Assembly (NCBI GenBank): GCA_002803225.1
Contig: NXFV01000335.1
Span: forward strand, 1 to 46,851
DNA from: Gamarada debralockiae
Taxonomy: Eukaryota > Ascomycota > Leotiomycetes > Helotiales > Hyphodiscaceae
Length of the DNA: 46,851 nucleotides
Reading direction: 5' to 3'
How positions within the stretch are numbered: position 1 is the stretch's first letter; each line of letters opens with the position of its first letter. The position numbers and the translations under genes were made by a program. The notes below the pieces were generated by a model. That model searched no databases. It was not told the DNA's origin and saw only the letters and a program-made list of their open reading frames with translations. Of the stretch, positions 31,942 to 42,845 are shown piece after piece.

Positions 31942-32100
31942 GACCAGTCATAGGTAGATAACCAGTCTACACGAAGACCAGTCACCTAGGGAAGACCAAT
32001 CAGCTAGTCACCAAAAGGAGACCAGTCGCTCATGTGAGAATAGTCGCTCAAGCAGGACCAGTCATCTAGGCAAGGCCAGTCGCCAAAAAGGGGACCAGTC
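31942..32100. repeat. 18-bp minisatellite built on GACCAGTC
   Basis: GACCAGTC or a close variant starts at 31942, 31960, 31976, 31994, 32020, 32038, 32056, 32074 and 32093, mostly 18 bp apart. Further exact copies lie at 31887 and, inverted, at 31841. On the minus strand an 18-bp unit is six codons and reads as DWS-x3 hexapeptides (for example DWSCLS, DYSHMS, DWSPFG). Stops and shifts interrupt the frame, so a coding role is not established. Confidence 0.7.
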
Positions 32101-32190
32101 ACAGGTGGAGTTAGATAGGCAAGTCCTCATGACACCAGATGACAAGGGTCTACGTCGTACAAACCAGCTAAACTACTACGTATCCGCCCA

Positions 32191-32400
32191 AATTGTTGTT
32201 TAAAAATTGCTGTGGGCAAGGACTGCACGGGCCAAAAACACAGCAAAACTGCCCCTGTTCCCGCTAGTGTTTAAACAACAATTTAGTTGTTAGCCCCACC
32301 CGCCTAAAAACAGCCAGCCTTCAAAATGCTGTCGCTAAGATAAGCCTCAGCCCTACCCGCCGCAGCTAAAATAGGCGTGTAGAGTGCGGGGCAACACTAG
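32191..32400. repeat. nested inverted repeats, possible small transposon relic
   Basis: AAATTGTTGTTTAAA near 32192 is complemented exactly by TTTAAACAACAATTT near 32271. A second pair, GCTAGTGTT near 32264 and AACACTAGC near 32392, brackets about 137 bp rich in CCCCACCCGCC. Ends with TAGTGTT and GC-rich borders resemble hAT MITEs. No target duplication was found. Confidence 0.35.
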
Positions 32401-33455
32401 CAGAGGGGAAGCTTGGCGAAACTCAGGGGCAGAACTTCTCAAGCCTACTTTATCAGAAGCTTGAATAGGATTGATATGTATTCTAGAGTCGTTTATCATA
32501 GTGAGTCACACGTCTCACTGCCATTATGAAACACATTCTGGAAAACGCCATCACGGTGACTCATATATCGACGCGTTATAAACCCCTTAATCGATGGGGA
32601 TTATCTCGTCAAAGGGATCATCTCAATCATCTTTCGCTATGTGGGTAACGTACGTTTAAATCTCGCGTACGTGTCATTTGCCTGTACAAATGTGGGCAAC
32701 GCATGTGAAATTTTACTGTATCGACTATCTAAAAGGGAGTAGGATGAAGGCCCTTGCACGCACTTGGTTTCTACACACAGCTTGGTTACTGCACACCACT
32801 TTGATTTCTACAATGTCGTTCGGGTCACGTGATGACATTGGCAAACGTGCTGTCTATTATCCTGCTCCGAGACAGCGACCATTCCTGTGCTCTCACTCTT
32901 AAATGTAGATGATCTCGATGAATAAGTGATTGCTATATATCTGTAAAAATTATATGAGTCAGATGCAATAGAATTATAATATTAAATAAAATGCCACTAT
33001 TGGACGGATGTAGCTTGGACTGCGCTCTATGTCACGGGACGATGTGTCAAACGCGTGCTCTGATAACATGTGATCTCGGTTAAATTCTTCAAAAGCGCGA
33101 GAATTCAGCAAAGCTTCTTGATTCCTCGTGGGTACGTCTTGCATTTGGAGTAACACACATGGTTAAACCTTCATACCTTGGGTCCCATATGGCTCCTGGG
33201 GATGAGTTGCCACGCCTTTACACTAACAAGAACTAGAGAGGTTAGAACAAGAGAAGCGGAACACAGTAAAACAAACGAGAATGCGAGAAAATTTATTCTC
33301 TACAGGGTATCAACGTCACGATAAATGACTATACCTTTCGCGCCCTCGCTACCCAAGGCCTACCGAGATCATGCTCTACAGGATTACATCGGCCGGAATT
33401 CTCATCATCATCCTCCTATCCTCCATAGTACATCCACAGCAATTCCGTAATGAAA

Positions 33456-36074
33456 TCAAGATTGGACCAAGTTGAAAGCGCTTCCGCCCACCACAGTATA
33501 GTTTGAACCATAGGCTACCTCCCCATTTAACATCAACGTTGTACTCCCAGGACTTATGCGCATGGGGGTAGGGAGATTGATGAACCCATTCGTGCCACTT
33601 GGACTAGAGACATTCATAGTTAGCATTCCAACTTCATCAAAACTCCAGGACACAATTAAGTCCCCCTGAGGAGTATGATGAGAACCGTTCGCCCAATCTA
33701 ATCCCAGCGTCTGTGGGACAACCTTCCATTGCGCAAAACCGGGCGACACAGCTTGGATGCCGAGGACATTTCTGCTTATTTCTCCTGTAGGCGCGGAAGC
33801 CCATGCATGGCACAGTGATGTCGAGTCTCCAAGGCCAGGCTCTCCAGTTATGGTGAGCACCTCCCAGAAGCAACCAGTGTAGTTATCGTTGGAAGGGTTA
33901 GCCATGGACGCCCACATGGTGGAAAGGAGATGTTTTACGCTATCAGCATCCAGGGCGGCGAATGCGGCGCGTAAATGGTAACCAGAAGAATATGGACTGA
34001 TCTTTTGCGCAAATCCGTGTGAAACGCTGCTATTGGAGAAGGCTAGAGCACCTGCGGGTACGAAGAGCTCCTGTGCCATCGTTGAGAGGATGGTTTTCGC
34101 GGTGATATTGCCTTGGGGCACATCGGCTAAGATGGCTAAAGCATTTGCATCCTGGGCAAGCGTATTGCTTACCAAGTCTGAGAGCTGGTAAGCATTTAAG
34201 GTCTGATTCCAAAGACCGGTATTGATTGCTGTCTTCAGTGCTGCAAGACGGTTGGCATACACTTGTGTATCTACGCCTGCAGCACTGAGCATTGGTTGGA
34301 TCTGCTGCAAGGCAAACGCATAAACGGCGTTGAACTTCGTAACTGCACCAGTTTGTGCTGGGTCGTAGAAATTCCAGTCCCCGCCAAAACTTGCGCCTGA
34401 GACGTTAAAAAGTCCTGACGATATAGTTTGCAACTCGGCCCAGTCAAGCATCTTGACTATTGCTGTCGACCATTGATTAGCGAATCCGATATCCCCTGTC
34501 ATAAGGTAGTAATCGGCCATGGCGGTTAACAGATTAAAGGAGTAGCCAATGAGCCCGGTTTGGTTTGCCTGGATCACAGAAGTGCGAGGGGCCTGTTGAA
34601 TCTTCACGTCCGGAACGAAGAAGCCAGGGAGCAGCTGCGAATGGCCAAGTAGATTCAAGCTACCATTTATGAACTCACTACTGAAGGTAGATGCAAAAGT
34701 TGGCGCCACACTTGAGTCCAAATCACCTTGAACTGTTAGCACTAGTCGCCTATATTAGTTGGGGTGCTTACCAGCATATGCAATTCGGTCCCTCCTTGCA
34801 CCGTCAACGCTTGCTGACTCCGGATTCGTTCCCGCAAGGAAGTCTTTAAGAGCTGTGTCGTCTGTCAGACTGGAATTGTAAATTGGATACCCGTCCAAAG
34901 TTGTCAAGCTGACGTTCTGGAAAATTGCTGACTGTCCAAACGAAGCCCCAAGCCCAAAGGACCCGTAGAAAGACGAAGTCTGCGTTACGTTCATGACGGA
35001 TTCGCCATTGATGCAGACCTGAATTTCAGTGATGTTGACTCTCGTAGAGACTTGGTGCCATTCGTTCAGGGCGAGGGCTGGATCTAGAGTAGCCGACACA
35101 ATGGCTGCAGAGTCCCTCTCAGTACTGCCCGGGTTTGTCGAGATCGAAGAATTTGCCGCGTTGACGAAAATGTAGATGCCTGAACCAAGTGTATCGCTCA
35201 GCACTGTATAGCCAAAGCCTCCTGTATTTGGTATGACAGAGAAGTCAAGCTGGTACTGCATTAACGCAAAAGCAGTGTCACTCGAATATGGTTGAGGCGC
35301 CTGACTTTCCGCTAAGAGGCCTTGATTTGAAATCTGATAGAATTCAGGTACACTACCTGCCGGTATTTGCGTTCGCTGTATTGTCCGCGCACCAGTCTGC
35401 CAGATCCGATTAAGCTGGTCATCTGAGCATTGGAAAGAGCCAGGCAGGTGCGTTACTGGAGTTGTGGATGTCTTCGAGATAATGCCGACGTTTGTGAGGA
35501 CCAACGTCCCGGCTGTCGAGAGATTAAGCTTCTGGTAACGTTCGCCTCCTTGAATCAGACGATTTGTAAAGTTGGTGCTTTCAGTGATGTTGTATCGATT
35601 CACTCTGTAAGTATCTAGTGATGCTGCCAAAGCAAGAGGGCCGTCACTCTGAATGAGAACGTTAACGAATGTTCCGATAAGATTACAACAAAGAAATTGC
35701 TCTTATTTCAGGACAGACTAGGCGGTCTAACATACCATATAGTTATCTAACAACGCCCTTGTCTCGCTATATGTCACCTCGAATACAGATGTATCCCCGG
35801 AGTATGAGAGCACTTGAAATGTCGGCAGACCTCCTACATCTATGCCGTGGTCAATGATGACTATGTCGGGGTTCGTCCCATCGGATTGCAGCGTGATCGT
35901 TCCGTTGAAGAAGCTTCCAACCTCATCCTCTGACGCATATACTTCGCAGGCCAGCTGGGAAATAGGGTCTATCGCTGTCCGTACCTGATATGTGATCGGT
36001 AGCGTCGATGCAGCGGCGTGGTATCCACAGCTTACAAGAACCGCCAAACGAATGAATGGTGTATAAAAAATCAT
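33456..36074 (-). CDS. secreted GH78-type glycosidase (alpha-L-rhamnosidase family)
   Basis: Three exons: 36074-35736, 35648-34772 and 34726-33456, with introns 35649-35735 (GTATGT donor) and 34727-34771 (GTAAGC donor, TTCAAG acceptor). The product is 828 residues. The ATG at 36074 is preferred over 36110 because it opens a signal peptide (MIFYTPFIRLAVLVSCGYHA). An N-terminal beta domain follows, then family lines such as QLNRIWQTGARTIQRTQIPAG, a concanavalin-like insert (GGFGYTVLSD, then SFGLGASFGQSAIFQNVSL), DGARRDRIAYAGDL, and an alpha-barrel with FNLLTAMADYYLMTGD, GGDWNFYDP, CFWEV and SLCHAWASAP. Several N-glycosylation sites (NVSG, NITE, NSS) fit secretion. The likely role is extracellular attack on rhamnose-containing plant polysaccharides or glycosides. 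The exact substrate is unproven. The frame is intact. Confidence 0.85.
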
Positions 36075-36722
36075 GTTTGAGAGAAAATGGCCATGGGATA
36101 AAGCTGACAAAATAGGGAGATTAAAAGTTCTTCAGAAGAATATAAATACCCTTTCCTCGTAGCAAGCTATTAACTCTCGCAAAATATAGCATGAAATAGT
36201 ATCAAAACTCAGCCTCCACGGTGAGGCCATAAATCGTCACGATTGGCATCACTTCTGAAACGCACTTGGCCGTATTCGTCGTATTCAACTGTAGTACTCG
36301 TTTGTCGTATTCAATCAACCCTGTAAATTTGATCGTCCCTATATCAGAGCTGGAAGAGACATAACAAGACAGGATTAAAAATTGAAGAGTACTTACAACG
36401 GTAGCCTCTCAGGTAGATCTGTTTAAATTAGATTCCTTACAAAAAGCTTTTAGAAAACGATATAAGTAAACTTCTATCCCTCTGCCTAAATGTATAGTAG
36501 TTTTATAGGCGTTTTATAGTATAGTCGCCGATATAGAAGATCTAAGTCAGTTGAGCAATTACAAAGTGCCGACTAACAAAGTGTGAAGTGACAAACGAGG
36601 AGCGATCATGAGGCATCTTACACACTGCGGGGTCCGCAAGGCAGCGAAGATGAATTCCACCGAGCTTCGCGAATGATGTCCGTCCTTGATCTTACTAACA
36701 TAGTCCAACCTCCCTCCCCAAT
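36075..36722. other. intergenic, no gene seen
   Basis: Upstream flank of the glycosidase gene. It is AT-rich and has no supported coding sequence; the promoter of the glycosidase must lie in the left part. Confidence 0.5.
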
Positions 36723-37502
36723 ATGAAAATCACGGCCACATCTATTCAACGCAATTTTGCTTTATCTCGCAAGTCACTGACCAAGAAATCAAATCCCCAC
36801 GTGACTACTTACAACAACAACGACAAAAACAAACTTCTTCCATTAATAGGCTCAATAACCTGGATTACCGTCTCCATGACAAACTCGCAAAATCAGATGA
36901 CACAGTACACGAAAATCCTCCTTAAACATACGAAATAGCAAGACATACCTGTGACAGAGATTATCCCCTTCAAGTTGAAGGAACCTGTCAGCGAGGTCAC
37001 AACGCAGCAATTCGACACGCAGATCTTCGCGAACTCGAACAAGGGCAAGGGCATCACAAGGGCGGTGTGGGGATATTCGCTGAGCGACCCAAACACACTA
37101 GTCTGGATGATGGACTGGGAGAAAATCGAGGACCACTGGGAGTTCTGGCAGACGGATAATTTCCTGCCCGTTATGGCGGGAATTAATAGTCTGTTTGTGG
37201 AGGGGAGACCATTGGTTAGGCATTATAAGTTTGAGCCTAAGGGGCTGTTGCATAATAAGTTTGTGAGGGTGGTGACCTGGGATGAGAAAAATAAGGCGAC
37301 TGCGGATGAGGTGTTGAAGGAGAAGGCGCTCAGTCAAGGATATTCAGAGCGCAAGGGAGGGTTTGCGATAGATATGCAGGAAGAGACGTGGTTCTGCACG
37401 TTGCCTGGGTATGATTGTTTAGAGAAGGCGAAGGCGGATGATGTCAACGTAGAGGATGCAGAGAATCATGTTGTGCAGTTGAAGCATGTTATTAATTTTT
37501 AA
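36723..37502 (+). CDS. ABM-fold (dimeric alpha+beta barrel) protein, start uncertain
   Basis: The clear coding part starts around 36945 and runs to 37502: PVTEIIPFKLKEPVSE, AVWGYSLSDPNTLVWMMDW, HWEFWQ, then FVRVVTWDE and AIDMQEETW. This matches antibiotic-biosynthesis-monooxygenase-like proteins of fungi, small stand-alone barrels of mostly unknown activity. The family normally begins MPVTEI; here the codon before CCT GTG ACA is ATA at 36945-36947, so the original start may be lost. Two alternatives: initiation at the GTG at 36951, or an upstream exon 36723-36800 (basic, Ser-rich, targeting-like) spliced with a GTGACT donor to the AAATAG acceptor at 36933-36938, in frame. Length is about 185 residues without the upstream exon. 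Confidence 0.6.
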
Positions 37503-38104
37503 CGTTCGGTCAAGAGGGAAAGGCATTACCCTTGGTAAAATTTGGGTCATCACAGATAACTATATTCACCTACTAAAGAAGATTTCTCAATTTGTATTCT
37601 AAAGGAAACGTTTTATGATCTGCTTGGTTGCAACGAACACAAAAGCAAGGCGAAGGCCCTAAACCCAAATGAAATACAAGGACTCCTCTCAAGCGTCGTT
37701 ACACATTTGGACTTCCCACACTCATTACGTCAGATTGATAGAAAGGTCATAGAACAATTGAAGGAGGACGTTGAACTTTCGCGGAGTTACTGGCAATGAT
37801 GTGAAGGAGATAAGCGAGTAGCACCTGGCTGTGCAGAGGAGTAACATCCAAGAAATACTAGAGCCTTGCGTTGGAACGTGACATCTGAGTCATAACCCCT
37901 TGGCCCTGTTCTAGGGTATGAGTCACTACGCTGTATATATAGCCCCTGGATCACTACTCTCTAAATGTCAAGCTGCGTTCACATTCTACAATTATGACCT
38001 CGCAACAGTATGCAACGACCGACGAATACGAAAGCTTACACTGCAATTGTACTCTGTATAACCATCACGTTCCCTCCTTCTCGAATGGAGGTCAAATTCA
38101 TATA
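37503..38104. other. intergenic, with an orphan open frame
   Basis: No confident gene. A plus-strand frame from 37560 to 37799 stays open for 79 codons (internal sample: FYDLLGCNEHKSKAKALN) and ends in TGA, but has no ATG near its beginning. It reads like a real exon or the end of a relic gene. I do not recognise it. Confidence 0.3.
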
Positions 38105-40031
38105 CAGTAGAACCTCTATATAAGAATACTGCAAATAAGAATACCTGACCAATAAGAATATGTCCTTTGACCCCGATTTTTTAAGGTGAGCCAATAAGAA
38201 TACCTCGCTTATTAGAATATTCTTATCTAATCTAGGTCCCAAACTTTGAACCTCACCTAATTTTACCTCGATATTCTTATAATATCGTTACCACAACCAC
38301 AAATATCATCAGAATGGAGGACAAAAAGCGTCGCAGAGCTCTTACTAATGCTGATCGACTTATTATTCGAAAGCGCAATCAAACACACGCTCCAGGGACG
38401 CAACAAGAGCTCATCGATTGGTTTACTGCTACGACTGGACATTCTCTCAACCAAAGCCAAGTCTCTAAGATTCTAGGCTCACAATACAATTATCTCGATG
38501 ACGCACATACAAAGAAGGACATACAGAAGTTACGGGGCAAGATAAGAAGCTCTGGAGGAGACTGGCCAGATCTTGATCATACTTTGTTTGAGTAGCAGCA
38601 GCACATAGAGCAGAAGAAGGCTATTATCACTAGCGAGATCTTAAAGACCAAGGCCAAAGAGCTGTGGGCTGCTCTGCCACAGTTTGATGATATCGAGGAG
38701 CTAAAGTGGTCGAATGGCTGGCTAGAAGGGTTCAAAAAACGATTCAACATTAAGGAGTACGTACAACATAGAGAAGCTGGGTCTGCTGCAACTGATGATC
38801 CTGATAATATTACACAAATGGAAGAAGTCCGACGCCTTTGCATACAGTACCACCCTCGGGACATTCTTAATATGGACGAAACCGGCCTAAATTGGAAGAG
38901 AACTCCTGATCGCACCCTTGCAACAAAGTCCCATAGTGGTACCAAGAAGAGCAAAGATCGCATTACAATCGCGTTAACTAGTAACGCTGATGGCAGTGAG
39001 AAGTTTACTGCTTGGGTCATTGGCAAATCAGAAAATCCACGAGCTTTCAAGAAAGTCAATCGCAAGAATCTACGAATTATGTACCGGTTCAACAAATCCA
39101 AATAGATGACAGGGCTGATATGCGAAGAGTACTTGCGGTGGCTTAATAATAAGATGCGAGGTGAAAGAAGGAAGGTTCTACTGTTAATGGATAACTTCTC
39201 TGGCCATGAGCTAGCTGTGCAATTAGTTGGTAGTTTACAAGGTCTTTCGAATGTCCGAATCGCATGGCTTCCTCCCAATACTACGTCAGTATGGCAACCA
39301 ATGGATCAAGGGATTATTACAAGTTTTAAGTTGCAGTACCGCAAGCTGTGGGTTGCGTTTATGCTACGGGAGTACGAGGCTGATCGGAATCCACAAAAGA
39401 CAGTCAATTTGTTAAGGGCAGTATCATGGACACAGGCGGCTTGGGAATCAGCAGTCACAAAGGATACAATCAAAAGGTACTAGGTAAAATCGACCTTGAT
39501 TAAGAACCCAGAAGATACTACTATAAATGAGCTTGTAGAAGACTCTACAGAAGACTGTATTGTGGTGGACGATGGAACTGATCGCATAGACCTACGAGCT
39601 CAGATTACACAACTCCCAATTGAGAACCCTCTTTCTCTTGACGAATTCCTAAACCCAGAAGACGAAACTATACTTGATAAGGAGGGCGATATCTTTGATA
39701 CTATTATAACAGCTTATAGTTCTAATCAAGCTGATGAAGAGGGAGAATCAAGTGATGAAGAAGAGGAGATTGAGCAAGTAAAGGACGATGCAGCTTTGAG
39801 AGCGATAGAGACAGTGAAGCTATGGAAGTTACAAAGGGGGACTGATCTAGATATCAAAGCTCTTGATCGAGTAGAGAGAGAGATTGTACGATATAAGAGC
39901 GATCAGGCTCATCAAACGACGATATTACGATTTTTTAGGCCAAATTAATCAATTCCCTTTATATAAGAATACCTCCCTTATAAGAATATGCAGGCGGTCC
40001 CGAACGATATTCTTATATAGAGGTTGTACTG
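38105..40031 (+). mobile_element. pogo/Fot1-like DNA transposon, full length
   Basis: The ends are inverted repeats of about 26 bp with one mismatch: the left begins CAGTAGAACCTCTATATAAG and the right ends with the complement of CAGTACAACCTCTATATAAG. Each is flanked by TA (38103-38104 and 40032-40033), the Tc1/mariner/pogo target duplication. A near-continuous transposase frame fills 38314-39948. Both ends and all domains are present, so the only visible damage is three stop codons. Confidence 0.88.
38314..39948 (+). pseudogene. pogo-type transposase frame with three in-frame TAG codons
   Basis: The frame is 545 codons with no frameshift and only three internal stops, all TAG: 38593-38595, 39103-39105 and 39481-39483. 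The N-terminus has a helix-turn-helix/CENP-B-like DNA-binding region (KRRRALTNADRL, then SQVSKILGS). The catalytic core has the three acidic sites MDETGLNWK, LLLMDNFSGH and WQPMDQGI, as in DD-x-D pogo transposases. In the family a Trp is expected at least in the second stop context (K-stop-MTG), and Trp fits the others. TGG to TAG is what C-to-T change on the other strand makes. The C-terminal tail is acidic. The element is probably inactive unless amber codons are suppressed. Confidence 0.82.
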
Positions 40032-40879
40032 TACCCCTATTAGGACAACTTATTCCGCCGTATGTCGCTTCCCCCGCTCTGTGTATTTGTGGATTTCGTA
40101 TGCGGATTTCGTGGAGGATGGATCGTAGATCTGTTTTTCTTGAGACTTATGTCATTCTCGACATCATCGATGATTAGCCTATTCTGTATACATCCATGTT
40201 AGCATAGTACTGTGATGTTTATTCCACGAGAAGAGAATTTTATATATCGAAGCGGGGCACTTGCCTACACAAATTCCCAAAATTGAGCCCTATACCAAAA
40301 CAATATCAGAATTCTTGATGCTTCGTCCTGACATCGAATTATCGTACCTATGTACTCGGGGATCTCGATCTTGAGAGCCTGAGCCAGGAGCATTCTATTC
40401 AAGGTCCCAACAACAGCCCTTTTCGCCACCCTATTCTCGCGTGCAGTGTCTAGCCAATTCAAAATTTTATGACAGTGCTGCGGTTGCTGCTCTGTTGCCG
40501 CAAGCCTCCAGTGCCTATCCCCAGTGCTCCAGAAGTCTAAGGGTTCTCCGCTGAGATCCGGAGTGCTAGCCGCAAGTTGGTCAATACAATGTGTCGCTGG
40601 GTCCCAGCATGGCTCGTGGCTGCTCTGCCTTTCGTGGGCGCAGTGACTACCGTGTCTGCTGGGGAAGTCTTCCGTGTATGACGATGGCAGGCTGCTTAGC
40701 TTGGGTCAATACTAAAAATTAGAGTGGCTTGGTCGTCGCAGAAAGGCTAAGAAGGATAGGAAGGCTTGTGAGTCCGTAGACCAAATGGCTGGAACAATTG
40801 TTGAAAGGATGTCAGCCTCGATGGCCATTGGCGTCGATGTGACAGGAAGATGTATTCAACGATCGATGCGAACCAGAGC
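40032..40879. other. intergenic, no confident gene
   Basis: Right flank of the transposon. A minus-strand frame (40462-40265) is short and lacks known features. Plus-strand frames are broken by many stops. It may contain more of the kinase relic. Confidence 0.45.
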
Positions 40880-41075
40880 TTTCGGATTAATGGAGCCATC
40901 AGACAAATACTTCTGCTTCTGATTGCACGCGCTTCAAGATCTCGTAATTCCATAGCACATTCGCAGGCCTTACATCCCGGTGGTCCACTCCGTAATTCAG
41001 CATTGTTGTGACCACCTGGTTTGTTTCCTTATCCCATATCTCGTGACATGGTTTGACTAAGCTGTAACGAGTCAT
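40880..41075 (-). pseudogene. protein-kinase-like relic (catalytic loop)
   Basis: On the minus strand, the region around 41055-40940 reads GVDHRDVRPANVLWN, the catalytic loop pattern of a fungal kinase-like family (H-x-D-x4-N), preceded by an ETNQVVTTMLN stretch. After it the frame is lost: the next lines fit the expected IDFER..L..ISPN region only in a shifted frame and a stop follows. No N-lobe is seen. This is a short remnant and the assignment rests on one motif. Confidence 0.4.
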
Positions 41076-41559
41076 CGCAGAGCTTCAAGCTTAGGGTCTT
41101 CGTGCCAAACCCAGCGAATCTCTAGGGTAGTTAGGCTTGCATTTTAATATTTTTACGCTTCAATTATACAATTGTTCTTTTATGGTAGAGATGATTGAGC
41201 GAACCTCTAAGAGATAAATACAAGCTAAAGCAAATTTAGTGTCTACGTCTTCGTCGACGGCAGATAAAATATAAAGGCTCAGTCGTCAAGTATGGCTTTG
41301 ACAAACAAGTGTTTCGATTAAATGTAGAGGCGAATAGCAGCTGAACCCCTGAAAATTGCCGAGCCCCACACTGCACGGCCTTCCCCCTCCCCATACTGCA
41401 AGCTTGAAAAAGAAGTTGGACATTGCCTGTGATATTATTTCCAAACAGCTATAAAAAATCCAGTTAGCTATCTTTGAGAATACAGCAAGCCGCTCAGACA
41501 CACAAATGCAATCGCTTAAACTGTGTCCCATGCTTAAGCCCTACTGGATAATTTTTAAA
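41076..41559. other. intergenic, no gene seen
   Basis: No supported coding sequence between the kinase and RTA1 relics. Confidence 0.5.
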
Positions 41560-42214
41560 TCATTGGCTTGATCTGCGATGCACGTCTTTCCTCCCGAAGA
41601 GTGACCACGACGCTTGCTTCCAAGTGTCCCTCCCAAACATCAATCCTAGATGCGCAACAGTGAGGAGAATGATTGCTATTGCGACCATACTACCCTCCAG
41701 AACCATATACGTAGCTTGGTTGTTTGCCAGCACACCGCCGCATCCTTGTGATAGTTCCGCAACGCGGAAAGTTGAACGGATGAAGATAAATACAGTTGCC
41801 CCACTAAGACTTACAGAAGGCCTGTCAATATACTTTCAAAAGCATGTTAATCAGAAGTGAAACTTACAGTATAGAAAGAGCTCGAATTTGAAAGATGACC
41901 TCAGTGTCGCGAAACGAGGGAATCCGTTTTTCAATCAGGGAGACTTCTGCACTGATCTGGCGAAATCTGCACAAAGCATCATAAATGTCAAGAGAGAGGC
42001 GACCTGTAACGAAAGTCCAGCGACCATGATATGGACACCTTTGTGAATTACCGGCAATGTTGTTCCCTCGGCAGCGCGAGACAAAAAATTGCTATGAAGA
42101 AGGCGTTTCCCCGAGACTCGGCACGTACAATATTTCAGCGTACTTTATTGGACATTTTGCAAGAGTGCAATTGTACAGAGGGTACCATACTGTACCGTTG
42201 GGCAGAATGGTCAT
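41560..42214 (-). pseudogene. RTA1-family membrane protein pseudogene
   Basis: From the ATG at 42214 the minus strand reads an RTA1-type extracellular start (CTLAKCPIKYA, then YVPSLG). The homology (NAFFIAIFCLAL) continues only after a one-base loss near 42105. Next come pieces of helix 3/4 (HKGVHIMVAGLSLQ and SLLTFMMLCADFA), and the last helix region (FRVAELSQGCGGVLANNQ, then MVLEGSMVAIAIILL) up to a TGA at 41560. Helices between are missing or scrambled, so about half of a normal 300-residue seven-helix protein remains. RTA1 proteins are fungal plasma-membrane lipid-translocation or drug-tolerance proteins. Confidence 0.7.
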
Positions 42215-42605
42215 GCCGAGGGTGAAGACGGTGACAATATGAGTGTGATCAACGCGCTGGCTGGATAGAGTCCGTTGATTTTCAAAGTATTGCGATAATT
42301 GCAAAGATCATACTATACAGTAGTATGAGGGCTCCAACGGAGAACAGAAAGCACGTGTTTTTTTTTTTTTTAGCATGCCACTACTCGGTTCAACCATTCG
42401 TATGGCCTGATGCCCGAGATATCTCAACGCCATTGGACAATTGGTAGCATGTGTCTATTGTATACTGTATGAACTGAATGATATCCTCAATCCATCATAG
42501 GGTTTGGCTGAAGTTAAAATCTGGCCATACAGTAAAGCCCTTTGCACTCTCGTGTTTTCGGCAGGTGATGTCGCCTGTGATATTGCTACGGTCTTCAAAT
42601 CCATC
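42215..42605. other. intergenic, no gene seen
   Basis: Contains a T run of about 14 near 42358. No supported coding sequence. Confidence 0.45.
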
Positions 42606-42821
42606 CACCAGGGGGTGACAGAATTCCCGCACCACTTCAAAAAAAGACGCGACCACAGCTCTCTAAGGAACTATCTATATCGAAAACTTTTGGTGAAAAT
42701 TTTGAAGGCGCCTTTTTCGTGATCAAGCCGGTGTAATTTATAGTTCATTTGGACTTTGCGCTTTAAAGTTATTAAGGGTTGGATTTATAAAGTGGTGCGG
42801 GAATTCTGTCACCCCCTGGTG
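42606..42821. mobile_element. MITE with perfect 32-bp terminal inverted repeats
   Basis: The left end (42606-42637) begins CACCAGGGGGTGACAGAATT and continues to CGCACCACTT. The right end (42790-42821) is its exact reverse complement over all 32 bp. The 152-bp interior is AT-rich and non-coding. ATC flanks both ends (42603-42605 and 42822-42824), a possible 3-bp target duplication. Perfect repeats imply recent mobility. Confidence 0.75.
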
Positions 42822-42845
42822 ATCCGACTTATTCGATTACAGTAT

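Larger units (their letters stand above)
30616..33455. other. gene-poor repeat-rich region
   Basis: About 2.8 kb without a supported gene. It contains the 75-bp-spaced repeat at 31590-31690, the 18-bp minisatellite at 31942-32100 and the nested inverted repeats at 32191-32400, all listed separately. The rest may be degraded transposon sequence; I could not assign it to a family. Confidence 0.5.

Noticed and set aside
38577..39278. 233-codon minus-strand frame inside the transposon
   Set aside because: Antisense to the transposase; it arises from codon bias and has no known domain.
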